A DNA stretch of 64,000 nucleotides from Reticulitermes speratus (Eukaryota > Arthropoda > Insecta > Blattodea > Rhinotermitidae), in assembly GCA_021186555.1 (NCBI GenBank), contig JAJKFL010000010.1:1922001-1986000 (forward strand), given 5' to 3'. Under the pieces are notes generated by a model. It saw nothing but the letters and a program-made list of their open reading frames with translations. It did no database searches and was not told the DNA's origin. The position numbers and the translations under genes are program-made. Positions within the stretch are counted from its first letter, which is position 1, and each line of letters opens with the position of its first letter. Positions 61,001 through 64,000 of the stretch are shown here, one piece after another.

Positions 61001-64000
61001 TGCGTTGTCATGTGGTAATTGTTTACCACACGATGCCGCGTAATATCCCAGAAGAGCGCAGGTCTCGTCAACATTGCGGCGGAAGCCTGAAATCAACATC
61101 TTCATCTTTTATTGGGGGTGTTTTGCAGTATTTTGAGTAATAAAATACAAGCAAATATCATATCTGATTTCATGCAGTGTGATGACTGTAGCGTGCTTAT
61201 GTTTGCAGAAGCAGATTGGAATTGTTGGTACACGAATAGGACAGACAAATAGGTGGAGAGTAATAATAACACACGTGTAAAATGTATGTACTCCGCTACA
61301 GAACACGTTTTCCATCTAGTTGTAATGAAATTAATTTTAGCAAAAGAGAAGTGGAATATTGTCAGAAGCTCACATTCCTGTGTTATGCTACTAGACACCA
61401 AGGGACCATGGAAATACTAGATTTTTCTACATGTCATGGGAGCTGGGAGAGCTTAGTCAGAGAGTAGTGACTAAGCTACAGGCTGGACAACTGTAGAATC
61501 ATGGATTGATTCCCAGGAGGGGAAAGATACTTCTCTCCAAAATGTCCAGACCGGTTCTGGGGCGTGCCCAGCCTCCTGTGCTCTTTCTCTTGGGTAAGGT
61601 GGCCAAGGGTATGAAGCTGACCACTCATGTCCATCTAGTGCCAAGGTTAAGAATGAGTGGAGCTGTACCCCTGCTCCCCCATATGCCCAAATGACTTCAC
61701 CTTTCCCCACGTGCCTCTTTATTGCTGCTGTGTTACAGGACGCTGCCGGCAGATGACGCTCGGCATAAGAACGTATTGATGTTGTCACGCCTGCACTATG
61801 AGAAATCAAGCCGTCTGATGTTGCAGCTGGAGCGCCCATTGGAGTTCCTGCGTGTGCAGATGGAACGTGTGGCACTCTCAGAATTCCAGGCACAAAGTAT
61901 GTGTACTACTTCTCTGGTTGCTTGTGTTGCATAAAGTGTAATGTATTTTGCGTCTGGAAATCTACAATAAGGAAATGGTGTATTGTGACCACTACAGAAC
62001 GTTCTTTAACCCCTGAAGTGTCAGAAGTGATGCATGGAGGGTTCTTAGGAATCTGAAGGGAAGAGACCGTTAGACAGACCCAGGTGTAGGTTGGAGGATA
62101 ATATTAAAATGGATCTCAGAGAGATAACGGAGATTGTGGACTGGATTTATTTGACCCAGTATAGGGACAGGTTTTGGGCTGTTGTAACATGGTAATGAAA
62201 TTTTAGGGTCTGTCAAATGCAGGTAATTCTTCTCTGAACATTTATGGCCTTGGGGAAAAAAATGTTAGTTTTGTGCTGGGCCATATTCTGTAATTCAGTT
62301 TTGTTGCTGTGTAAAATGAGGTGGCAGGCTTCATGCTGCCTGTGAGCCACATGTTTGAGACCCCTGGTTTAGAACTTTATGACTGTGCTGCCTTAGAGTT
62401 ATTCTTATTAGTGTGTAATTTTCAGATGCCCCTAGTTATGCAGGCAAGTTGAAGTCACTGCAGATGGCTCTGGAATTCCTTCTGCAGTGTCATCCCATGT
62501 TGAAGTTAATGTCGGAACGAGCACAGGCGGTCCGTGTTTGTCCAGTTTCAGCAGAATTTGAGCAGGCACGTAATGAAGATGTTGAAACAAATTCTGAAAT
62601 TCATTTAAAAAAAGAGCAGGTGATGGATGATAAGTGTTCGAGAAATGTGATTGATATCAGTGACTGTGCCGAATGTTCGGGAGATGACAGTGTGAGGACA
62701 GTGACATCTGGTGCCTGTGATTCCGTGTCAGACGAACACATGGTGCATAATACAGAAGCTGATACAACTGTTTCTCCAGATTTAGATGGAAATCTGAAGG
62801 AACATGTTGGTACTTCAGACTGTGACTGTAGAGAGAGATGTGAGGTGCAACAAAATGGTGGCAGCACTGTGGCCCAGGGCAGAAATGAAACTGAGGAAGA
62901 GTTAGCTGAACGGGAGGAGGAGCGTTCTCTGGTACAGCTTCTGGAGCAGAGACTGCAGTTTGTCCTCCGCACCTTGACGAAGCTCTGCCTGTCCAAAAGC
63001 GGAGGCACCAAAAAGGACAAGGAGTAAGTGTATCAGTTTAATGGTTTTTTTTTTATCCTCTTGCATGATTATCAGCAGCAGCGACAGTGTATAAGCCATC
63101 CAGGTTTGTTATGTCTTCATGGGAGTTGGTCCATCTTTTTCTTCTTCGACCTACATCTCTTTTGCCAGTTGGAAAGTATTCCTATACTAACTTTGGAATG
63201 TGCATATTGCTCACTTTTAACATATGTTGTGTCCACTTTTGTCTTATGTTTGACAGACCCAAATAATAGCAGTGAGTGAATTTTTTAAGGCTTGGTGATT
63301 TCCTGAACAATAAACATAGGAAAATGACATAAAATATTAAATGCATGTGTTTTATGTTCTTCGTGTTATGTGCGTTTAGGTGCATGGTTTTAGCAGACAT
63401 GAAGATACCTGCACATTCATGGAATATAGAATTTATATGCATGATTGTGAGACTTGAGTTTGCTGCAGAGGTGCTGCTGAAGATTTCAGTTATGTGAGAT
63501 GTGATGCTGTATCATTAGGTGATTAGTCTGTGATGGTTTGAAGGATCCTATTGCCTTTTTCTTGGACTGATTGACCGTTAAGATGAAGGCACTACAGTCC
63601 TTCAAAACATCAGCAACCGCTTGCCCAGCGGCACCGTGTCACATCTCTGAAGACTGGAATCTTCAGATGATTGGTTGTGACGTGACAATCAATAAATACT
63701 GTTTTGACATTGACTGTTGTGTGTTCAGATCTGGAAGCATCATGCAATCGGAATGTTTTGCTGTTGCACTGACAGACGTATTGTTTTGTACCTTATTGTG
63801 CATCTCTTGTGTCAAGGTACTTTCCTGTTATTATTTATGAAGAAATTGTCTTGAATTTCAGGTCGGGGAATTTGGCCCAAGTGTACAAAAAGCTGTACAG
63901 CATGGCTCTGAGAGAGAGTGGTGAGGACACGGTGTCAGGTGTAGTGAGCCGTTTGCTGGATATACTCACCAACGCTCAGACCATCCTGTCCACACAGCAA
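34516..64000 (+). CDS. EDRF1: EDRF1 orthologue (erythroid differentiation-related factor 1 homologue), runs off the right edge
   Basis: Twenty coding exons placed: 34516-34557 (tentative), 36338-36585, 39324-39428, 40822-40963, 41337-41504, 42095-42267, 43718-43978, 44549-44660, 45590-45698, 46436-46610, 48205-48452, 50259-50694, 52126-52383, 53124-53300, 54505-54764, 56588-56734, 58500-58654, 61739-61896, 62426-63023 and 63862-64000. They give about 1,370 codons, slightly longer than vertebrate EDRF1 before its end is reached. Diagnostic blocks: TDLNLPPSNWL, VDVVSDAENIKKLLKIPYSK, ARNVVWTFEDIQMLIGTDMP, GIDYWLDN, ANLALLYSNTGRLMRMCAHF, KALKYCDVD. The C-terminal half has TPR-like helical repeats. 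In vertebrates the protein is nuclear and linked to GATA1 activity and globin expression; the insect role is unknown. Exon 43718-43978 has two frame breaks, so this copy is either mis-sequenced or damaged. Confidence 0.93.
35751..35910. mobile_element. TTAA-type MITE (family P1)
   Basis: The right end GGTGCCAAAGGGTTAA matches the termini of 49361-49517. The left end TTAGCCATTTGGCGC is a mutated terminus. Internal homology includes AATTTAAATG, CTGCATAA and GTTTTGAGAATCACG. TTAA target sites suggest piggyBac-mobilised elements. It lies in the first EDRF1 intron. Confidence 0.75.
35954..36236 (-). mobile_element. tRNA-derived SINE (family A), minus strand
   Basis: Head at 36236 (GTGGGCCAGGATAGCTCAGTC), B-box GGGGATCGAATCCC, and tail at the left with GGAAAGGTAAAG. 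It ends only about 100 bp before the first conserved EDRF1 exon. Confidence 0.87.
36338..36585 (+). CDS. EDRF1: EDRF1 exon (N-terminal conserved block)
   Basis: Encodes VVKYSSVQSLANFALLQCNT and DLNLPPSNWL, the first strongly conserved EDRF1 block. Donor TTTTCAAG|GTACGT, phase 2. The acceptor is taken as TTCATTCAG|CGT; ATCAG|AGG at 36347 is an alternative in another phase. Confidence 0.82.
36635..36675. repeat. GT/GC microsatellite
   Basis: GTGTGTGTGTGTGCGCGCGT followed by GCGTGC repeats, just after an EDRF1 donor site. Confidence 0.85.
36951..37036. repeat. GT / AT compound microsatellite
   Basis: Alternating GT runs (about 36968-36987 and 37013-37034) around an AT-rich core. Confidence 0.9.
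37385..38095 (+). pseudogene. LINE polyprotein C-terminal fragment
   Basis: Frames give SRWGANPNVLRLTAQALCFS, then ACPVWNRFAHTKQVDTVLNE, TPLPNLYRAAGFAAP and RHALYGARTPQRRLKSR, then in a third frame FNTWKSLNRIRTGVAPVKTN and CGCGDVQDMEHLLSCKDCPH. This is the region after the reverse transcriptase in a common arthropod non-LTR element. At least two frameshifts (about 37490 and 37750) show it is dead. Followed by TAAAGTAAAGTAAG, a possible tail. Confidence 0.82.
38545..38805 (+). mobile_element. tRNA-derived SINE (family A), old copy
   Basis: Order of motifs as in family A (GGTCTGGACGATC; TTTGATTCCTGGCAGGGGC; CAGCCTCCTGT; AATGGAGCTCAACC) but about a quarter of bases differ. Much older than the neighbouring copy at 38877. 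Confidence 0.65.
38877..39112 (-). mobile_element. tRNA-derived SINE (family A), minus strand
   Basis: B-box GGGGATCGAATCCC on the minus strand at about 39065, body GGCCGGGGCGTGGCG, tail GGTAAAGG at the left. It lacks the CTCTACTCCCC segment seen in other copies. Confidence 0.85.
39324..39428 (+). CDS. EDRF1: EDRF1 exon
   Basis: Acceptor GCAAATTTCAG|TTTCCGG. Encodes FRMAHMFLDCVGEVDVVSDA and ENIKKLLKIPYSKG. The donor is unclear: CC|GTGGTG (39428) or GTG|GTGTGA (39431), both phase 2 and both weak. Confidence 0.88.
39432..40816. other. EDRF1 intron without recognised elements
   Basis: Several ORFs of 60-90 codons show no motif or splice support. A short T-rich tract ends the intron. Confidence 0.5.
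40822..40963 (+). CDS. EDRF1: EDRF1 exon
   Basis: Encodes MMVHRIENTLLIDEFDIHKH and ETEWEWLKKFFFDHVLKSLS, ending AAG|GTAAAG in phase 0. Acceptor GTCAG|TATGATGG keeps the frame with either upstream donor. Acceptor TTTAAG|GTCAG (exon start 40817) would restore the family's V-S-M residues but has no phase-matching GT donor. Confidence 0.88.
41337..41504 (+). CDS. EDRF1: EDRF1 exon
   Basis: Acceptor GTTAACAG|GAG, donor ACA|GTGAGT, both phase 0. Contains the QQKTLLSKFLYHS block, followed by a less conserved acidic linker. Confidence 0.9.
42095..42267 (+). CDS. EDRF1: EDRF1 exon
   Basis: Acceptor TTTTTGTGAG|GCTTGG, donor CTCAG|GTATGT, phase 2. Encodes KFARNVVWTFEDIQMLIGTD and MPIFGG, one of the most conserved EDRF1 segments. 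Confidence 0.95.
42555..42705. mobile_element. foldback MITE (family F2)
   Basis: Left arm GAGTGGTTCCTGGGATTTTG, GTAGTGCCTTTATCTTCAGG; right arm GTCAGGAACCACTCACCTG and TTCACATCCTGGAAGATC. Compare 57455-57645. Confidence 0.7.
43380..43540 (+). mobile_element. LINE 3'-end fragment, degraded
   Basis: Reads RRLFGRRRHRWEDIIKMNVK in one frame, the GRPRxRWEDNIKMDL motif common near the C-terminus of CR1/Jockey-like polyproteins, then decays. Confidence 0.55.
43577..43736 (+). repeat. five tandem copies of a 32-bp unit containing a splice acceptor
   Basis: Each unit is ATTGCTTATGCAGGGACATG plus TTGAAACCAATC. It spans the intron end TTATGCAG and the first bases of the EDRF1 exon (GGACATGTTGAAACCAATC). 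Only the last copy is joined to the rest of the exon. Confidence 0.97.
43718..43978 (+). CDS. EDRF1: EDRF1 exon with two frame-breaking indels
   Basis: Acceptor is the fifth copy of TTATGCAG|GGAC; donor TTCAAAG|GTGAGT, phase 1. Conserved blocks GIDYWLDNLMCNVPELVMCY and QNILSFLKSN are present, but in different frames from the exon start. Two surplus bases (one TG) lie in AGTGTGTGCTG near 43739. One base is missing in the CCC before ATCTAG near 43863, which creates a TAG. Confidence 0.88.
44549..44660 (+). CDS. EDRF1: EDRF1 exon
   Basis: Acceptor TGTTGTAG|GTAAAG, donor TTTACAG|GTGAGT. Encodes DDEVVKLYDLTSLC and NPFTVPVAMLLY. Confidence 0.93.
44870..45005 (-). mobile_element. LINE 3'-end fragment (family L), minus strand
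   Basis: The minus strand encodes DRDRWHVLVNLVMNFQVP, then a LTS..VSFSRRTLLHV-like end. Copies also at 33350 and 48930. Confidence 0.72.
45370..45468. mobile_element. foldback MITE (family F2), half copy
   Basis: GACCCTTGAAGATGAAGGCA, CTTCAAAACATCAGGAACCG, CTAACCCAGCGATGCAGCGT and CACATCCCAGAAGATGC, close to the right-arm consensus. Confidence 0.72.
45590..45698 (+). CDS. EDRF1: EDRF1 exon
   Basis: Acceptor TTTTTTAAG|GGTAGC, donor CCTCAG|GTAATA, phase 0. Encodes QQGTIRMLLKNCLALLAKEK. Confidence 0.92.
45848..46081 (+). other. unassigned coding-like ORF within an EDRF1 intron
   Basis: A 77-codon frame (GNSDNIQGMQDLISNGVEGF, then LDYVNDVMTSQLKSSSAVGE) looks protein-like in composition and has no match that I recognise. 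It has no clean splice sites and does not belong to EDRF1. The best guess is a processed-pseudogene fragment of another gene, or a chance ORF. Confidence 0.3.
46436..46610 (+). CDS. EDRF1: EDRF1 exon
   Basis: Acceptor ATTTTTCAG|ATAGTA, donor TATGAAG|GTAATG, phase 1. SAHYMLSDLYVP is followed by an acidic low-complexity tract (DDGDGKNSTDD), as in other EDRF1 proteins. Confidence 0.92.
46611..48204. other. EDRF1 intron, mostly unassigned
   Basis: Near 47498-47570 a short frame (VPEYAMVRYKKLLAHLQE followed by GTAATA) resembles an exon, but it has no place in the EDRF1 alignment that I can justify. The GGATCTGCCTCCATCTTCAG motif near 47980 is shared with the palindrome at 16492. No other element recognised. 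Confidence 0.4.
48205..48452 (+). CDS. EDRF1: EDRF1 exon
   Basis: Acceptor TCATGTAG|GTTCGC, donor TTTCAG|GTGTGT, phase 0. A variable Ser-rich start, then EERCKMSLQHVALGLQCLQY. Confidence 0.9.
48531..48831. mobile_element. TTAA-flanked MITE (family P2), 301 bp
   Basis: TTAA-CACTTTCACTGCC at the left and GGCAGTGAAAGTG-TTAA at the right, perfect 13-bp inverted termini. Internal GTCGACCATGGTCGAT is palindromic. No ORF. piggyBac-type target site. Confidence 0.88.
48930..49065 (+). mobile_element. LINE 3'-end fragment (family L), plus strand
   Basis: GATAGGGACAGGTGGCGGGC encodes DRDRWRAL; TGAATGCGGTAATGAACCTT and ATTTCTTGACTAGCTGACG follow, ending at CTCTGCTCCATGG. Confidence 0.75.
49361..49517. 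mobile_element. TTAA-flanked MITE (family P1), 157 bp
   Basis: TTAA-CCCTTTGGCACC at the left and GTGCCAAAGGG-TTAA at the right. It is homologous, in the opposite orientation, to 35751-35910. Confidence 0.87.
49886..50196. mobile_element. pogo/Tigger-type MITE, 311 bp
   Basis: TA-CAGGCGTCCCCTGCTTTTCGAC at the left and GTCGAATAAGCGGGGAACGCCTG-TA at the right. The internal TATATAGTGTGTTATTTA occurs twice. It ends only about 60 bp before an EDRF1 exon. Confidence 0.85.
50259..50694 (+). CDS. EDRF1: EDRF1 exon
   Basis: Acceptor ACATTTCAG|ACACAC, donor AAGTATG|GTAAGA. Contains a lysine-rich run (ARKKKKERG) that could act as a nuclear localisation signal, then W-N-I-H-L-K-T-LL-YEKASLVYVTLAESD, the first TPR-like helices. 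Confidence 0.93.
50695..51840. other. EDRF1 intron without recognised elements
   Basis: ORFs of about 100 codons on both strands near 51296-51844 lack motifs I can name. Confidence 0.4.
51845..52040. mobile_element. foldback MITE (family F2), complete
   Basis: AGTCTTCTGGGATGTGATGC and TGGTTGGGTGAGTG at the left pair with GGAACCAGTCACCCAGTGAC and AGCGTCACATGACAG at the right; centre at about 51950. Confidence 0.72.
52126..52383 (+). CDS. EDRF1: EDRF1 exon
   Basis: Acceptor GTATTGCAG|GTAGGT, donor GACA|GTGAGT, phase 1. GRSLHYIGHVLRLLAALGSS continues the helical repeat, then AGDCCFMT. Confidence 0.88.
52850..53025. mobile_element. degraded TIR element (family Z)
   Basis: ATATTTAGGCTTTATCTGAA at the left and GGGGGATCATCTTACACTTAGG at the right resemble the ends of the better-preserved copy at 59752-59901; TTCTGTGTAGGT is also shared. 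Confidence 0.45.
53124..53300 (+). CDS. EDRF1: EDRF1 exon
   Basis: Acceptor TACTTGCAG|AGCTGG, donor GCTGCAG|GTAATG. CSCYQTALSL and RRLGNIHNELGVLHMNLAA form a clear TPR-like helix pair. Confidence 0.92.
53494..53512. repeat. G homopolymer tract
   Basis: GGGGAGG followed by about 13 uninterrupted G in an EDRF1 intron. Confidence 0.9.
54195..54392. mobile_element. two foldback F1 elements in tandem
   Basis: 54195-54260 and 54294-54392 each run from GAGATCTGCxCTCTTC to AGAxCxCAGATCTCGTG. The second has a complete palindrome centred on CAATTACCACACGACG. TGTTGATGATTTTGATTTCA recurs on the flanks. Confidence 0.78.
54505..54764 (+). CDS. EDRF1: EDRF1 exon ending at a GC donor
   Basis: Acceptor CTCTTAG|CTCGAT. 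Encodes YHLETGVKAFSAVNDEANLA and LLYSNTGRLMRMCA. It ends AATAAG|GCGAGT in phase 0, joining GCGCTG at 56588. No GT donor gives a workable frame, so the intron is GC-AG. Confidence 0.93.
54945..56438. mobile_element. piggyBac-like element, 1.49 kb, TTAA-flanked
   Basis: Left end TTAA-CCTTTAGAGTCCG and right end CGGCCGCTAAAGG-TTAA share an inverted CCTTTAG core at TTAA sites. Internal sequence carries short minus-strand ORFs around 55045-55446 with no transposase motif I could confirm. It is either a degraded autonomous element or a long MITE. It fills much of the intron that has the GC donor. Confidence 0.6.
56588..56734 (+). CDS. EDRF1: EDRF1 exon
   Basis: Acceptor ATTTTTTAG|GCGCTG, donor AACAAG|GTAATT, both phase 0. 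Encodes WDTVLWELSTTLFTMATILQ. Confidence 0.93.
57015..57125. mobile_element. foldback MITE (family F2), short
   Basis: GTCTTCTGGGGTGTGACACT at the left; GGGAACCACTGACCCTGCAA and TACCAGAAGAATC at the right. Confidence 0.6.
57455..57645. mobile_element. foldback MITE (family F2), best-preserved copy
   Basis: Left arm GTGTTACTGGGTAAGTGGTT, CCCGATGTTTGGAAGGATCA, CTTGAAGGGTCAAGAGAT; right arm ATCTCTTGACGCTTGAAG, TTTGAAATGTCAGGAACCAC, TAACCCGGTGAAATGGTG. Arms of about 80 bp, loop about 17 bp. Confidence 0.8.
58500..58654 (+). CDS. EDRF1: EDRF1 exon
   Basis: Acceptor TTCTGTCAG|AGCCAG, donor TACAG|GTAAGA, phase 2. Encodes MKALKYCDVD and YQFRAATIHHRLASLYH, strongly conserved. Confidence 0.94.
58775..59686 (-). 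mobile_element. mariner transposon with internal deletion
   Basis: TA-flanked. The inverted termini share GTGGTAGAAAAGTAATGAGACTG. Length is about 912 bp against roughly 1.3 kb for intact mariners. It is inserted in an EDRF1 intron in opposite orientation to the gene. Confidence 0.93.
58899..59516 (-). pseudogene. mariner transposase, central part deleted (205 codons)
   Basis: The N-terminal paired helix-turn-helix DNA-binding region is present (DRQKFEQSCAIKFCVKLGES; LSRAQVFRWHKSFLEGREQV; GRPSTSKTDDNVERVRSLV). After HQIARTW the frame jumps to MLHHDNAPCHTA and YSLDLSPCDFCLFPRLKNHL, the second and third catalytic Asp of the D,D34D triad. The section with the first Asp is missing, so the enzyme cannot be active. 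The deletion is in frame; a product could still bind termini. Confidence 0.93.
59752..59901. mobile_element. short TIR element (family Z), 150 bp
   Basis: ACCATATTTACCCAAATATAAGA at the left is inverted at the right as TCTTATATTTGGGTAAGCATGGT. No ORF. A related degraded copy lies at 52850. Confidence 0.85.
60650..60805. mobile_element. foldback MITE (family F2), degraded
   Basis: GAAGTCTTCTGGGTTATTTT at the left; TGACCATGAAGATGAAGGGA, TTTGAAACGTTGATAAC and ATTCCAGGAGGCCTGAAGC at the right. Confidence 0.55.
60973..61097. mobile_element. foldback F1 element, near-perfect palindrome
   Basis: ATCTGCGCTCTTCTGGGATA, then TTATGCGTTGTCATGTGGTA at the left; TACCACACGATGCCGCGTAA and TATCCCAGAAGAGCGCAGGT at the right; loop of a few bases at ATTGTT. 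ATCAACATCTTCATC flanks it on the right. Confidence 0.85.
61441..61715 (+). mobile_element. tRNA-derived SINE (family A), old copy
   Basis: GCTGGGAGAGCTTAGTCAGA, GGATTGATTCCCAGGAGGGG, CAGACCGGTTCTGGGGCGTG and GAATGAGTGGAGCTGTACCC follow the family order with heavy divergence. It ends about 20 bp before an EDRF1 exon, near the branch-point region. Confidence 0.7.
61739..61896 (+). CDS. EDRF1: EDRF1 exon
   Basis: Acceptor TGTTACAG|GACGCT, donor CACAAA|GTATGT, phase 1. Encodes LHYEKSSRLMLQLERPLEFL and QMERVALSEFQ. Confidence 0.93.
62030..62220 (+). mobile_element. LINE 3'-end fragment, degraded
   Basis: Frames give IKMDLREI, then VDWIYLTQYRDRFWAVV and NVMKFRV, recognisable as the LINE end DWIYLAQDRDRWRALVNAVMNLRV. 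Confidence 0.62.
62426..63023 (+). CDS. EDRF1: EDRF1 exon, long, with variable acidic insert
   Basis: Acceptor AATTTTCAG|ATGCCC, donor AAGGA|GTAAGT, phase 2. Conserved ends (GKLKSLQMALEFLLQC; LEQRLQFVLRTLTKLCLS) flank about 110 residues rich in Asp, Glu, Ser, Thr and Cys that look lineage-specific. Confidence 0.92.
63480..63665. mobile_element. foldback MITE (family F2), complete
   Basis: TGTGAGATGTGATGCTGTAT and TTTGAAGGATCCTATTGCC at the left; GACCGTTAAGATGAAGGCAC, CCTTCAAAACATCAGCAACC and GTGTCACATCTCTGAAGAC at the right. Confidence 0.75.
63862..64000 (+). CDS. EDRF1: EDRF1 exon, cut by the window edge
   Basis: Acceptor GAATTTCAG|GTCGGG. Encodes NLAQVYKKLYSMALRE and the start of the C-terminal helix SRLLDILTNAQTILS. 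No stop is reached. Confidence 0.9.

Overview
The window is nuclear DNA from an animal, most likely an insect of the cockroach/termite lineage (Blattodea). Genes are split by GT-AG introns. Only about 10% of the window is host coding sequence. The rest is dense in tRNA-derived SINEs, LINE tails and foldback MITEs whose spurious translations (ALFWDITRRRV, DRDRWRALVNAVMN, GIEPATFRLVAQCLNQ) I recall from cockroach and termite data. That taxonomic call is from memory and is moderately confident. No bacterial features, rRNA genes or free-standing tRNA genes were seen.

Two host genes lie head to head about 22 kb apart. On the minus strand at 12.0-8.3 kb, a three-exon gene encodes a 569-residue protein with a C3HC4 RING finger, a second Cys/His-rich segment, a probable coiled coil and a C-terminal cyclophilin-like domain that lacks the usual catalytic residues. 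This resembles TRIM-cyclophilin architecture. On the plus strand from about 34.5 kb past the right edge lies an EDRF1 (erythroid differentiation-related factor 1) orthologue. At least 19 coding exons (20 with a tentative first one) were placed, and the last runs off the window. One EDRF1 intron uses a GC donor. One 3' splice site has been tandemly duplicated five times, and the exon after it carries two small frame-breaking indels in this assembly.

The 22 kb between the genes is repeat-built. It holds a roughly 70-bp GC-rich tandem array, SINEs, pogo-type MITEs and a 4-kb structure (19.9-23.9 kb) bounded by inverted arrays of a 114-bp unit, like a Foldback transposon. Next comes a very young 8.0-kb Ty3/gypsy-type LTR retrotransposon (24440-32432) whose LTRs differ by one base, although its reading frames are interrupted. 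Left of the RING gene are a 1.6-kb satellite of 50-bp units and several inverted-repeat elements.

The EDRF1 introns hold an internally deleted mariner, a 1.5-kb TTAA-flanked piggyBac-like element, several TTAA- and TA-flanked MITEs, foldback elements, SINEs and decayed LINE fragments. Some stretches (18.14-18.40 kb, 23.43-23.60 kb) lack many single bases relative to sister copies, which suggests residual long-read indel error. Frame breaks here should be read with that in mind.
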